22,221 nt of DNA from Lactobacillus delbrueckii (GCA_004556255.1 SFHY01000008.1:1-22221), one strand, 5' to 3'. Shown: positions 6,822 to 15,910, counted from the first letter of the stretch. The notes: generated by a model not told the origin, from the sequence alone. Numbers and translations: made by a program.

Positions 6822-8540
6822 ATGTCATCAACACAATCTCTACTACTCATCACTTTAATTATCACGATCATCGTAGTGGTCATGGCCATGCTTTTGATCA
6901 ACCGCCGGCAATTGCGCGAGATCGAAGAGCTCGACAATGAACTGGGCAATATGGAAGACCTGCACCTGGAGCGGGCGATTGGCAAGCTGGACCAGATGGA
7001 ACTGGCCGGGGAAAGCCTGGCCACCCTTAATACCTGGAAGAAGAGCTACCAGAAGGCGGCAGAGCTTTTTCCTGAAATCCAGCGCTTGATTGAAGACGGG
7101 GCGGATGAAAATGCCCGCTACCGCCTGGTCAAGTCTCACCAAAGCATTAAGCAGGCCAGAGAACTGGTTGACTCTGTTTCTGAAGATGTCAAGAATTCAT
7201 CCGACGTCTTCACCCAGCTTTTGGAATCAAACCGGGAAAACAAGGCCCAATATGACGAATTGATGCAGAGCTACCGGGAAATCCGCAAGGAAATCCTGGC
7301 CGATTCCTTTGACTACAGCGTGGCCCTGGAAGAAATCGAAAACCGCCTGTCAGCCATGGAGGAAGACTTTGCCCAGGCCAAGAACCTGTCAGCCCAGGGC
7401 GACCATGTCGAGGCCAAGCGGGTCTTGTCAAAGATCCGGGCGGACCTCACGGCCTTAAAGACCAAGCTGCCAGAAGTTAAAGAGGACCAGCACGACCTGC
7501 AGACTGTTTTTGCCGACCAGCTAGATGAAATCGCGACTGGCTACAAGCAGATGCGGGATGCCAAGTACGGTTTCGGCAGCCTGGACGTCTTGCTGGAAAT
7601 CAAGCAAAGCAACGACCAGATTGACCAGTCCCTGGCGGCTTTGGCCCAGCTGGACTTAGAAGAGACCAGCAAGGGGATGAAGAAGGTCGAAAAGGAAATC
7701 AAGACCCTCTACGGAATCCTGGAGAAGGAATACAAGGCCCGGCCTTTTGTAGAAAAGAACCAGGACAAGCTGCAGCGGCTTTTGACCCACCAGCAGACCG
7801 TCAGCCAGCAGCTGATCAAGAAACTGCGCCATATTGACGAAAGCTATGAACTGACCCATGGGGAACTGGACGAAAGCCGGGAGCTTGAAAGAGAAGTCCA
7901 CAAGATGGATTCTGACTACATCCGGGCCAGCCAGCGGATCGCTGACGGCCGGGCCGTCTACTCTGAAGTCCAGGACGACTGGATCAGAATCCTTAGCCGC
8001 CTGCAGGAAATCGGCAAGCGCCAGCAGGAGCTCTCTGAAGCAGTTGACGGTCTTTACGAGGCTGAAGAAGTAGCCCAGCGGTCAATCAAGGAATTCAAGC
8101 AGCAGGTCTCTTTGGTTTACCGCCACCTCAGCCGGCAGAATCTGCCGGGGATTCCGGAAGGTTTTTTGCAAATGTACACCCTGGTCATCAATGAAATCAG
8201 CAAGACCAGCGGGGAGCTCAACCAGGTCCGGATCAACATGGAGAAGATCTCTGAAGAACTGGTGCAGATTTCAGATGACGTCGACCGCCTGCAAAGAGAA
8301 GCGGAAGACATCATCAGCTCAGCCAATCTTTTTGAACTGACCATGCAGTACTCTAACAAGTTCCTGGACAATGAAACTGTCGTCCGGGCCCGCAGAAATG
8401 CCATGAAGCTGTATGACCGAGACTATAACTACAAGGATGCCCTGGATACAATCGCCACGGCGGTAGAACGGGTTGAACCGGGCAGCTACCAGCGGATTGA
8501 AAATTCCTATTATCAAGAGCAAAAAGAACTTATTGATTGA
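6822..8540 (+). CDS. ezrA: Septation ring formation regulator EzrA
   Basis: 572-residue membrane-anchored division protein that binds FtsZ and limits Z-ring assembly away from mid-cell in Bacillota. A single membrane segment lies at residues about 5-24 (LLLITLIITIIVVVMAMLLI), directly followed by the conserved start of the cytoplasmic part INRRQLREIEELDNE. The rest is almost entirely charged, helical, spectrin-like coiled-coil repeats. The length matches the family. The ATG at 6822 has CGGAGGAG at good spacing. The gene has its own promoter and a terminator (8584-8611), so it is probably monocistronic apart from read-through into the cysteine desulfurase gene. Confidence 0.96.
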   Translation: MSSTQSLLLITLIITIIVVVMAMLLINRRQLREIEELDNELGNMEDLHLERAIGKLDQMELAGESLATLNTWKKSYQKAAELFPEIQRLIEDGADENARYRLVKSHQSIKQARELVDSVSEDVKNSSDVFTQLLESNRENKAQYDELMQSYREIRKEILADSFDYSVALEEIENRLSAMEEDFAQAKNLSAQGDHVEAKRVLSKIRADLTALKTKLPEVKEDQHDLQTVFADQLDEIATGYKQMRDAKYGFGSLDVLLEIKQSNDQIDQSLAALAQLDLEETSKGMKKVEKEIKTLYGILEKEYKARPFVEKNQDKLQRLLTHQQTVSQQLIKKLRHIDESYELTHGELDESRELEREVHKMDSDYIRASQRIADGRAVYSEVQDDWIRILSRLQEIGKRQQELSEAVDGLYEAEEVAQRSIKEFKQQVSLVYRHLSRQNLPGIPEGFLQMYTLVINEISKTSGELNQVRINMEKISEELVQISDDVDRLQREAEDIISSANLFELTMQYSNKFLDNETVVRARRNAMKLYDRDYNYKDALDTIATAVERVEPGSYQRIENSYYQEQKELID

Positions 8541-8583
8541 AGCCAAGCGGCTTTTGGACTAAAATAGAATATCATTTGTAATT

Positions 8584-8611
8584 AAGCGGTCATTGAAATG
8601 GCCGCTTTTTT
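8584..8611 (+). terminator. Terminator after ezrA, directly before the cysteine desulfurase gene
   Basis: A 10-bp stem (8584-8593 with 8598-8607, one G-U pair) and a run of six T's. The ribosome-binding site of the next gene starts two bases after the T-run. Confidence 0.85.
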
Positions 8612-8625
8612 AAGGAGCAAGAAGC

Positions 8626-9783
8626 GTGATTTATTTTGACAACAGTGCCACGACCAAGATGGCACCTGAAGCATTAGAGACCTACAGCCAGGTGGTGACC
8701 AAGATCTGGGGCAACCCTTCCAGCCTGCATAAGCTGGGCGACCGAGCCCATGGCCTGCTGGAAGCTTCCCGCAAGCAAATCGCTGACTTATTGGGAGTAA
8801 ATACCGACAAAATCTACTTTACTTCTGGCGGGACTGAGTCCAACAACACGGCCATCAAGGGGACGGCCTGGGCTAAGCGGGAATTCGGCAAGCACATCAT
8901 TACCTCATCCGTTGAGCATGCCTCTGTGGCCAATACTTTTACCGAACTGGAAAATCTGGGCTTCCGGGTTACCCGCCTGCCAGTTGACAAGGAAGGCCGG
9001 GTCAATCCGGAAGACTTGAAGGCGGCCCTGGACAAGGATACGACCTTGGTCTCCATCATGGGCGTCAACAACGAGATCGGGACCATCCAGCCAATCAAGG
9101 AAATTTCTGAAATCCTGGAAGACTACCCGAGCGTCCACTTCCACGTCGACAATGTTCAAGCCCTGGGCAAGGGGATCTGGGACCAGGTCTTTACCCCCCG
9201 GGTCGACATGATGAGCTTCTCTTCCCACAAGTTCCATGGCCCGCGCGGCATTGGCATTTTGTACAAGCGGCGGGGCCGGATGCTGATGCCTTTGTGTGAA
9301 GGCGGCGGCCAGGAAAAGGGCTTAAGAAGCGGGACGGAAAACCTGGCAGCTATCGCGGCCATGGCCAAGGCCACCCGTCTGCTTTTGACGGATGAAAAGG
9401 AAAAGGCGGACAGAGAATACGCCATTAAGGAAAAGATCAGCAAGTACTTGGCAGGTAAGCCGGGCATCCACATCTTCTCTCCTTTGAAGGCGGACTTTGC
9501 TCCCCACATCCTCTGCTTTGCTTTAGAGGGGATCCGGGGCGAGACCCTGGTCCACACTTTGGAAGACCAGGACATCTACATTTCCACCACTTCTGCCTGC
9601 GCCTCAAAGAAGGCGGACGAAGCCAGCACTTTGGTGGCGATGAAGACGCCAGACGCGATCGCCACCAGTGCCGTCCGGCTCAGCTTTGACGAAAGCAATA
9701 CTTTAGAAGAAGCAGACGAATTCATCGCGGCTTTTGACAAGATTTACCAGCACTTTGCCAAGATCAACCACTTAGGAGAATAA
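8626..9783 (+). CDS. Cysteine desulfurase (IscS/NifS family, NifZ-like) for ThiI
   Basis: 385-residue PLP enzyme that converts cysteine to alanine and passes the sulfur on as a persulfide. The PLP lysine is K202 in SSHKFHGPRG, and the catalytic cysteine is C325 in TTSACASKK, on a short loop close to the C-terminus. The GTG at 8626 is the start (MIYFDNSATT, the family's usual N-terminus), with AAGGAG nine bases upstream. thiI begins two bases after the stop. In Bacillus subtilis a desulfurase (NifZ) paired with ThiI supplies sulfur for 4-thiouridine in tRNA; the same role is inferred here. No Fe-S scaffold gene is adjacent, which supports the dedicated role. Confidence 0.93.
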   Translation: MIYFDNSATTKMAPEALETYSQVVTKIWGNPSSLHKLGDRAHGLLEASRKQIADLLGVNTDKIYFTSGGTESNNTAIKGTAWAKREFGKHIITSSVEHASVANTFTELENLGFRVTRLPVDKEGRVNPEDLKAALDKDTTLVSIMGVNNEIGTIQPIKEISEILEDYPSVHFHVDNVQALGKGIWDQVFTPRVDMMSFSSHKFHGPRGIGILYKRRGRMLMPLCEGGGQEKGLRSGTENLAAIAAMAKATRLLLTDEKEKADREYAIKEKISKYLAGKPGIHIFSPLKADFAPHILCFALEGIRGETLVHTLEDQDIYISTTSACASKKADEASTLVAMKTPDAIATSAVRLSFDESNTLEEADEFIAAFDKIYQHFAKINHLGE

Positions 9784-9785
9784 AT

Positions 9786-11003
9786 TTGCAATACACAGAA
9801 ATCATGATTCGCTACGGCGAACTGTCCACCAAGGGCAAGAACCGGAAGGACTTCATCAACCGCCTGGCCAGCAATGTCCAGAAGGTTTTGCACGACTTCC
9901 CGGACTTGAAGATCCAGACCCACCACGACCGGATGCACATCCTTTTGAACGGGACGCCTTTTGAGCCGGTCAATGACCGCTTGAAGGTTGTTTTCGGGAT
10001 CCAGACCTACTCTCCAGTCATCAAGACTGAAAAGAGCCTGGAAGCCATTGAGAAAACTGCCCTGGAATTGATGCAGGCAACTTACAAGGCCGGCATGACC
10101 TTCAAGGTTAACACCAGAAGAAGCGACCACAAGTTTATCTACGACACCAACCAGCTGAACCAGATGGTGGCTGACTACCTTTACAACCATATGGAAGGCC
10201 TGCAGGCGGAAATGAAGCACCCGGACATGGTCCTGCTTTTGGAAATCCGCCAGGACGGAGCCTACATCTCCAACCAGCTCCTGCATGGGGCAGGCGGGAT
10301 GCCGGTTGGCACGGCTGGCAAGGCAGTGATGATGCTGTCCGGCGGGATCGACTCTCCGGTAGCTTCCTACCTGGCCATGAAGCGGGGCGTGAACATCGAA
10401 ATGGTCCACTTCTTCTCACCGCCATACACTTCTGAAAAGGCCCTGGCCAAGGCCAAGGAACTGACCAGCATTCTGGCCAAGTACAGCGGCCGGATCAACT
10501 TCATCGAAGTGCCATTTGCTGAAATCCAGGAAACGATCAAGGAAAAGCTGCCTGAAGGCTACTTGATGACTGTTCAGCGCCGCTTTATGCTGCGTCTGGC
10601 CGACATCATCAGGGAAAAGCGGCACGCTTTGGCCATCTTCAACGGGGAATCAGTTGGCCAGGTGGCTTCCCAAACCTTGGAATCCATGGCAGCCATCAAT
10701 GACGTGACGACCACTCCAGTATTGCGGCCAGTTGCCACCATGGACAAGACTGAAATCATCGCCAAGGCTGAAGAAATCGGGACCTTTGACCTGTCCATCC
10801 AGCCATTTGAAGACTGCTGCACCATCTTTGCCCCGCCGCGGCCAAAGACCAAGCCAAAGATCGACAAGGCCCGGGAATATGAAAGCCGCCTGGACGTTGA
10901 CGGCTTGATTGAGCGGGCCTTGGCCGGGGTTAAAGTCACTCCGATCTACCCGGGCCAGAGCTTCCTTGACGACCTGGCTGAAGAAGACGCGGACCTGCTT
11001 TAA
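9786..11003 (+). CDS. thiI: tRNA sulfurtransferase ThiI (4-thiouridine synthesis)
   Basis: 405-residue enzyme that adenylates U8 of tRNA and replaces the oxygen with sulfur. Domains: N-terminal ferredoxin-like region, THUMP RNA-binding domain (about 60-165) and PP-loop pyrophosphatase domain with SGGIDS at 185-190. The start is TTG at 9786, because MQYTEIMIRYGELSTKGKNR is the family's normal N-terminus, with AGGAGA seven bases before it in the end of the desulfurase gene. It lacks the C-terminal rhodanese domain of the E. coli enzyme, so sulfur must come straight from the desulfurase. C344 and C345 (FEDCCTIFAP) are retained; C344 matches the reactive cysteine of the E. coli protein. Its stop overlaps the next start (TAATG). 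Confidence 0.95.
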   Translation: MQYTEIMIRYGELSTKGKNRKDFINRLASNVQKVLHDFPDLKIQTHHDRMHILLNGTPFEPVNDRLKVVFGIQTYSPVIKTEKSLEAIEKTALELMQATYKAGMTFKVNTRRSDHKFIYDTNQLNQMVADYLYNHMEGLQAEMKHPDMVLLLEIRQDGAYISNQLLHGAGGMPVGTAGKAVMMLSGGIDSPVASYLAMKRGVNIEMVHFFSPPYTSEKALAKAKELTSILAKYSGRINFIEVPFAEIQETIKEKLPEGYLMTVQRRFMLRLADIIREKRHALAIFNGESVGQVASQTLESMAAINDVTTTPVLRPVATMDKTEIIAKAEEIGTFDLSIQPFEDCCTIFAPPRPKTKPKIDKAREYESRLDVDGLIERALAGVKVTPIYPGQSFLDDLAEEDADLL

Positions 11004-11719
11004 TGCTGCGCCTGGACAAATTTTTGGCCAACATGAAGGTGGGCTCCAGGTCCCAGGTTCATGAGATTATTAAAGCCGGCCAGGTGACGGTCAACGGGAA
11101 GGTCTGCCGGTCAGCCAAGCAGAAGGTGAAAGAGGATGCGGAAGTTCTGGTTAATGGCCAGGCAGTTGTCTACCAGCAGTACCACTACTTTTTGCTCAAT
11201 AAGCCAGCCGGCGTCTTGTCAGCAACAGAAGACTCCCGGCAAAAGACCGTCCTGGACCTGCTAAAAGACCAGGACCGCTATCAAAAGATCGCTCCAGTCG
11301 GCCGCCTGGATAAGGATACGACTGGCCTCTTGCTTTTGACCAATGACGGGCAATTGGCTCACCAGCTCCTGGCTCCGGAATACCATGTGGCCAAGACCTA
11401 TTACGCGCTTTTGGCCGGAGTAGCTGATGAAGAAACGGCCAAGGCAATTGCGGCAGGCCTCACTTTAAAAGACGGAACGGAATTAAAGCCGGGCCAGCTG
11501 AAGATCTTGCGGCAAGACCAGGACCAGGAGCAGTCAGAAATTGAGATCACCATTACCGAAGGCAAATACCACCAGGTCAAGCGGATGTTTGCCTCCCAGG
11601 GGATGAAGGTCTTAAAGCTCAAGCGGCTGAGCATGGGACCTTTGACTTTGCCGGCTGATTTGGCGCCTGGCTCCTACCGGCCTTTGACGGCAGAAGAGCT
11701 GGCGCAACTTTCTCTTTAA
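11003..11719 (+). CDS. RsuA/RluB-family rRNA pseudouridine synthase
   Basis: 238-residue pseudouridine synthase. An S4-like RNA-binding domain occupies residues 1-60 (LDKFLANMKVGSRSQVHEIIKAGQVTVNG in two halves). The catalytic domain has the family motif GRLDKDTTGLLLLTND with the nucleophile D103. Short loops and the motif favour the RsuA branch (16S rRNA U516) over the RluB/E branch, but this is a family-level call. The ATG shares one base with the thiI stop, so it is translated in the same operon. The cluster desulfurase-ThiI-synthase is devoted to RNA modification. Confidence 0.9.
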   Translation: MLRLDKFLANMKVGSRSQVHEIIKAGQVTVNGKVCRSAKQKVKEDAEVLVNGQAVVYQQYHYFLLNKPAGVLSATEDSRQKTVLDLLKDQDRYQKIAPVGRLDKDTTGLLLLTNDGQLAHQLLAPEYHVAKTYYALLAGVADEETAKAIAAGLTLKDGTELKPGQLKILRQDQDQEQSEIEITITEGKYHQVKRMFASQGMKVLKLKRLSMGPLTLPADLAPGSYRPLTAEELAQLSL

Positions 11720-11734
11720 TGGCTGAAAAAATTA

Positions 11735-11743
11735 TGCTATACT
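11735..11743 (+). promoter_or_regulatory. Extended -10 promoter of valS
   Basis: TGCTATACT preceded by ATTA, 16 bases after the previous stop. No strong -35. The same ATTATGCTATA core occurs before mreB. Confidence 0.6.
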
Positions 11744-11751
11744 TTGTGACA

Positions 11752-11968
11752 AAGCCAAGATCAAGAGGTGGCGCTTCATGACAGAGAAAGGTCATTTAAG
11801 CTGAGAGACCGGAAGGCGCCTGGTAGCTTGATTCGCTGGCCGGCTGAACCAGGAGTAAGCCGGTCCGGTATCCGCGCCGTTACCGCGTTTAAGCGGAGCA
11901 TTATGCTCAATTTAGGTGGTACCGCGGTTATATATCGTCCTAGACATTTACTTGTCTGGGACTTTTTT
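11752..11968 (+). promoter_or_regulatory. T-box leader controlling valS
   Basis: A tRNA-sensing leader: uncharged tRNA stabilises an antiterminator and lets transcription enter the synthetase gene. The T-box TTTAGGTGGTACCGCGG lies at 11911-11927. Upstream, the apical stem I with AG-rich bulge is visible: AAGCT (11789-11793), GAGAG, ACCGG and a loop, then CTGGT and AGCTT closing the arm near 11829. The intrinsic terminator at 11937-11968 follows the T-box. As the next gene is valS the specifier should be a GUN codon. Candidates are GTA at 11855-11857 (followed by A), GTC at 11863-11865 and GTA at 11868-11870; I could not settle which. Confidence 0.92.
11937..11968 (+). terminator. Regulated terminator of the valS T-box
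   Basis: A 10-bp stem (11937-11946 with 11953-11962, one G-U pair), loop TTTACT and a run of six T's, 15 bases before the valS start. Formation competes with the antiterminator that contains the T-box. Confidence 0.9.
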
Positions 11969-11982
11969 ATTGGAGGAAATTT

Positions 11983-14622
11983 ATGACAGAATTAGCACCA
12001 AAATACAACCCGCAAGAGGTTGAAGCTGGCCGCTATCAAGAATGGCTGGACGAGGACCTGTTCAAGCCGTCCGGTGACAAGAAGGCCAAGCCTTACTCAA
12101 TCGTTATCCCGCCGCCAAACGTTACTGGCAAGCTGCACCTGGGCCACGCCTGGGACACGGCAATTCAAGACACCTTGATCCGCTACAAGCGGATGCAGGG
12201 CTACGACACCCTTTACCTGCCAGGCATGGACCACGCCGGCATCGCCACCCAGGCCAAGGTTGAAGCCCGCCTGCGTGAACAAGGGGTCAGCCGCTATGAC
12301 CTGGGCCGGGAAAAGTTCGTGGAAAAGGTCTGGGAATGGAAGGACGAATACGCCAACATCATCAAGAGCCAGTGGCAAAAGCTGGGTCTGTCCCTGGACT
12401 ACAGCCGGGAACGCTTTACCCTGGACAAGGGCCTGTCCAAGGCTGTCCGCCGGGTTTTCGTCCAGCTTTACAATGAAGGCTTGATCTACCGGGGCGAATA
12501 CATCATCAACTGGGACCCGAAGCTGCGGACGGCTTTGTCTGACATCGAAGTTATCCACCAGGACGACCAAGGGGCCTTCTACCACATCAACTACCCGCTG
12601 GCTGACGGCTCTGGCAGCGTGGAAATTGCTACTACCCGGCCGGAAACCATGTTTGGTGACACGGCCGTGGCTGTTGCCCCAGGGGATGAACGCTACAAGG
12701 ACCTGGTGGGCAAGAAGCTGATTCTGCCGCTGGTTGGCCGGGAAATCCCGATCATTGAAGACCAGCACGTCGACCCGGAATTTGGGACCGGTCTGGTGAA
12801 GATCACCCCAGCCCACGACCCGAACGACTTTGAAGTCGGCAACCGGCATGACCTGCCGCGGATCAATGTGATGAATGACGATGGGACCATGAACGACAAG
12901 GCGGGCAAGTACGCCGGCATGGACCGCTTTGACTGCCGCAAGCAGCTGGTTGAAGACCTCAAGGCTGAAGGCTACTTGATCAAGGTTGAACCAATCGTCC
13001 ACTCAGTTGGCCACTCAGAGCGTTCCGGCGTGCAAGTTGAACCTCGTCTGTCCACTCAATGGTTCGTCAAGATGAAGCCACTGGCTGACAAGGTTTTGGA
13101 AAACCAAAAGGGCGAAGGCAGAGTCAACTTTGTGCCAGACCGCTTTGAAGGCACTTTGGAGCGGTGGATGGAAAACGTCCACGACTGGGTTATCTCCCGC
13201 CAGCTCTGGTGGGGTCACCGGATTCCAGCTTGGTACAACAAGCAGACCGGGGAAATGTATGTTGGCGAGGAAGCGCCGGAAGATATTGAAAACTGGGAAC
13301 AAGACCAGGACGTTTTGGACACTTGGTTCTCCAGTGCCCTCTGGCCATTCTCAACTTTGGGCTGGCCGGATGAAGACTCAGCTGACTTCAAGCGCTACTT
13401 CCCAACCAACGCCCTGGTAACTGGCTACGACATCATCTTCTTCTGGGTTTCCCGGATGATCTTCCAAAGCCTGCACTTCACCGGCGAGCGGCCATTTGAC
13501 AATGTCGTTTTGCACGGCTTGATCAGAGACGAGCAGGGGCGGAAGATGTCCAAGTCCCTGGGCAACGGGATCGACCCAATGGACGTCATCGACAAGTACG
13601 GCGCTGATGCTTTGCGCTGGTTCCTTTTGAACGGGACCGCGCCTGGCCAGGACACCCGCTTCAGCTACACCAAGATGGACGCTGCCTGGAACTTCATCAA
13701 CAAGCTCTGGAATGCCAGCCGTTTCGTGATCATGAACTTGCCGGAAGACGCCAAGCCTGCCCAAAAGCCAGATACGAGCAAGTTTGACCTGGCTGACGCC
13801 TGGATTTTTGACCGCTTGAACCACACCGTCAAGGAAACTAACCGTCTCTTTGACGAATTCCAATTTGGGGAAGCCGGCCGGGAAATGTACAACTTCATCT
13901 GGAACGACTTCTGTGACTGGTACATCGAAATCTCCAAGGTTGCCCTCTACGGCGACGACGCAGAACTGAAGGCCAGAAAGCAGGCTAACCTGACCTGGAT
14001 TCTGGACCAGATCCTGCGCCTCATCCACCCAATCATGCCATTCGTGACTGAAAAGCTCTGGCTGTCCATGCCGCATGAAGGCAAGTCCATCATGACTGCC
14101 GCTTACCCGGAAGCCCACGCTGAATTTGACAATGCCAAGGCTGATGAAGATATGGCCTTCTTGATTGAAATCATCAAGGCGGTCCGGAACATCCGGATGG
14201 AAGTGAACGCTCCAATGTCCAGCGCTATCGACATCTTGATCCAGCTGGATGACGAAAAGAATGAAGCAATTCTGCGGGACAACATGGAATACGTGGAAAA
14301 CTTCCTGCACCCGAAGAAGCTGGAAATCTCCGGCAAGATCAACGCGCCGAAGTTAGCCAAGACGGCTGTGATCGCCGGAGCCCAGATCTTCGTACCGCTG
14401 TCAGAACTGGTTGACCTGGACGAAGAAATCGCCAAGATGGGCAAGGAAGAAGCCCGCCTGGAAGCTGAAGTCGACCGGGCAAGCAAGAAGCTGGCCAACA
14501 AAGGCTTTGTTGACCACGCACCAGTTGCCGTGGTTGAAAAGGAAAAGGGTAAGCTGGCCGAATACGAAAGCCAGCTGGCCGGCGTGCGCGACCGCATCAA
14601 GGAATTGAAAGAAAGTCGTTAA
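11983..14622 (+). CDS. valS: Valyl-tRNA synthetase
   Basis: 879-residue class I aminoacyl-tRNA synthetase that charges tRNA-Val. The signature HLGH is at residues 52-55 and KMSKS at 521-525. Between them lies the inserted editing (CP1) domain, about residues 190-340, with TTRPETMFGDTAVAV. The anticodon-binding domain follows, and a C-terminal coiled coil (about 810-875, rich in Glu, Lys and Ala), typical of ValRS, ends the protein. Length is normal. The ATG has GGAGGA at good spacing immediately after the T-box terminator. Two closely spaced genes, folC and a HAD phosphatase, follow and are probably co-transcribed, so they may share tRNA-Val control. Confidence 0.98.
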   Translation: MTELAPKYNPQEVEAGRYQEWLDEDLFKPSGDKKAKPYSIVIPPPNVTGKLHLGHAWDTAIQDTLIRYKRMQGYDTLYLPGMDHAGIATQAKVEARLREQGVSRYDLGREKFVEKVWEWKDEYANIIKSQWQKLGLSLDYSRERFTLDKGLSKAVRRVFVQLYNEGLIYRGEYIINWDPKLRTALSDIEVIHQDDQGAFYHINYPLADGSGSVEIATTRPETMFGDTAVAVAPGDERYKDLVGKKLILPLVGREIPIIEDQHVDPEFGTGLVKITPAHDPNDFEVGNRHDLPRINVMNDDGTMNDKAGKYAGMDRFDCRKQLVEDLKAEGYLIKVEPIVHSVGHSERSGVQVEPRLSTQWFVKMKPLADKVLENQKGEGRVNFVPDRFEGTLERWMENVHDWVISRQLWWGHRIPAWYNKQTGEMYVGEEAPEDIENWEQDQDVLDTWFSSALWPFSTLGWPDEDSADFKRYFPTNALVTGYDIIFFWVSRMIFQSLHFTGERPFDNVVLHGLIRDEQGRKMSKSLGNGIDPMDVIDKYGADALRWFLLNGTAPGQDTRFSYTKMDAAWNFINKLWNASRFVIMNLPEDAKPAQKPDTSKFDLADAWIFDRLNHTVKETNRLFDEFQFGEAGREMYNFIWNDFCDWYIEISKVALYGDDAELKARKQANLTWILDQILRLIHPIMPFVTEKLWLSMPHEGKSIMTAAYPEAHAEFDNAKADEDMAFLIEIIKAVRNIRMEVNAPMSSAIDILIQLDDEKNEAILRDNMEYVENFLHPKKLEISGKINAPKLAKTAVIAGAQIFVPLSELVDLDEEIAKMGKEEARLEAEVDRASKKLANKGFVDHAPVAVVEKEKGKLAEYESQLAGVRDRIKELKESR

Positions 14623-14626
14623 AGAC

Positions 14627-15892
14627 GTGAAATTTAAGACAGTTAATGAACTTACCGCCTACCTCTATCATTTGCCGCGCTTGCACGAAAAGAGCGACCT
14701 GACTTATGTCAAAAGGGTGCTCAAGGCCCTGGGCGATCCCCAGGACAAGGTCAAGTGCTGCCACATTACTGGAACCAACGGCAAGGGCTCAACTGCATAT
14801 TACCTGAGCAATCTGCTCCAAAAGGCCGGTCAGCAGACTGGCCTTTTTGTTTCGCCCTTTATCATCCGCTTTAACGAGCGGATCCAGCTGAACGGGCAGG
14901 CAATCGCGGATGAGGACTTGCTGGAAGTGGCCAACGAAGTTGAAGCAGCAGTCGGCCGCTTGCGAGAAGAAGAGGCAGATTTTGCCCTGGTGACCTTTGA
15001 ATATGAAGTTGCCATGGCCTTCCTCTTTTTTGCCAAGCAAAAATGTGATTACGCGGTTATTGAAGTCGGCATCGGGGCCGAGCATGACAAGACCAATGTG
15101 ATGACGCCAGTAGTCAGCTTGATTACCACTATCGGCCTTGACCATGAGCAGATCATCGGGCCGACTTTGGCTGACATTGCCAAAGAAAAGAGCGGGATCA
15201 TCAAACCGGCTGTCCCGGTTATCCTCGGTGACATCCCGGCCAGCGTAAAGGGGATCATTGAAGAAAAAATAACTAAATCAGCTAGTCCTGCTTACTGGCT
15301 GGGCCAGGACTTCCAGGTCAAGGAAGAAAAAGCAGGCTATGAGCTTGCAGTTGCCGGGCAAAATTACCAGTTGCCGGCCTGGCCCCGGCCAGAAGCGAAA
15401 GACGCGGCTATGGCTTTGGCTGCCTTTGCCCTTTTGCCTCTTGCTTTAAGTGAAAAGGCGGCAGAAGAAGCCTTGACCCAGACCACGGTTCCTGGCCGTT
15501 ACCAGCGCCTGGAAAAGGCGGGATGCAGCTTTTTATTGGACGGGGCCCACAATGTCCAGGCCGGAAGCGAGCTTTTGCCATATGCCCGCCGCCTGGCCAA
15601 GGGAAAAGGCGGCCAGCTTTTGGTCCTAGCCGGCATGATGAAAGACAAGGACTTGAGCGACTTTTTGACTTTGCTGAAGGGCGAAAAAGTCACCTTGACC
15701 AGCCTGGCCTACCCGCGGGCCGCTAAAAAGGCTGATTTCCCGGCCTGGACCCAGGAAAAATTTGCCTATGAGGGAGATTTGGGCCAGGCTTTAAAGCAAG
15801 TGATGGCGGAAGCCGGGGACCGGGACTTGATCTTGGTTACGGGTTCATTTTACCTGGTCAGCGCGGTCTTGCAGCTTCTGCAGGGTGACTGA
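14627..15892 (+). CDS. folC: Folylpolyglutamate synthase / dihydrofolate synthase
   Basis: 421-residue Mur-ligase-like enzyme that adds glutamates to folates (and, in bifunctional forms, joins dihydropteroate to glutamate). The P-loop GTNGKGS is at residues 49-55, the folate/omega-loop region SPFIIRFNERIQLNG is at about 75-90, and the second family motif GLDHEQIIGPTLADIAKEKSGIIK lies near 170-193. The start is a GTG at 14627, four bases after the valS stop. No strong ribosome-binding site is visible, so translation may depend on coupling to valS. FolC lying directly after valS is common in Bacillota. Whether it also has synthase activity cannot be told from sequence alone. Confidence 0.94.
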   Translation: MKFKTVNELTAYLYHLPRLHEKSDLTYVKRVLKALGDPQDKVKCCHITGTNGKGSTAYYLSNLLQKAGQQTGLFVSPFIIRFNERIQLNGQAIADEDLLEVANEVEAAVGRLREEEADFALVTFEYEVAMAFLFFAKQKCDYAVIEVGIGAEHDKTNVMTPVVSLITTIGLDHEQIIGPTLADIAKEKSGIIKPAVPVILGDIPASVKGIIEEKITKSASPAYWLGQDFQVKEEKAGYELAVAGQNYQLPAWPRPEAKDAAMALAAFALLPLALSEKAAEEALTQTTVPGRYQRLEKAGCSFLLDGAHNVQAGSELLPYARRLAKGKGGQLLVLAGMMKDKDLSDFLTLLKGEKVTLTSLAYPRAAKKADFPAWTQEKFAYEGDLGQALKQVMAEAGDRDLILVTGSFYLVSAVLQLLQGD

Positions 15893-15910
15893 GGATGAAA
15901 GGGGAAAAAT

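Noticed and set aside
9744..10409. 221-codon antisense frame over thiI
   Set aside because: A codon-bias shadow of thiI; no start signals and no recognisable domain.
11768..11986. 72-codon frame in the valS leader
   Set aside because: It lies over the T-box RNA and its terminator, with no ribosome-binding site; the RNA structure explains the sequence.
12097..13002. 301-codon open frame antisense to valS (also 13378-14310, 310 codons)
   Set aside because: They lie wholly inside valS. Long antisense frames are expected with its GC-rich third positions. No ribosome-binding site, and the protein is low in complexity with Val/Gln/Asp bias.
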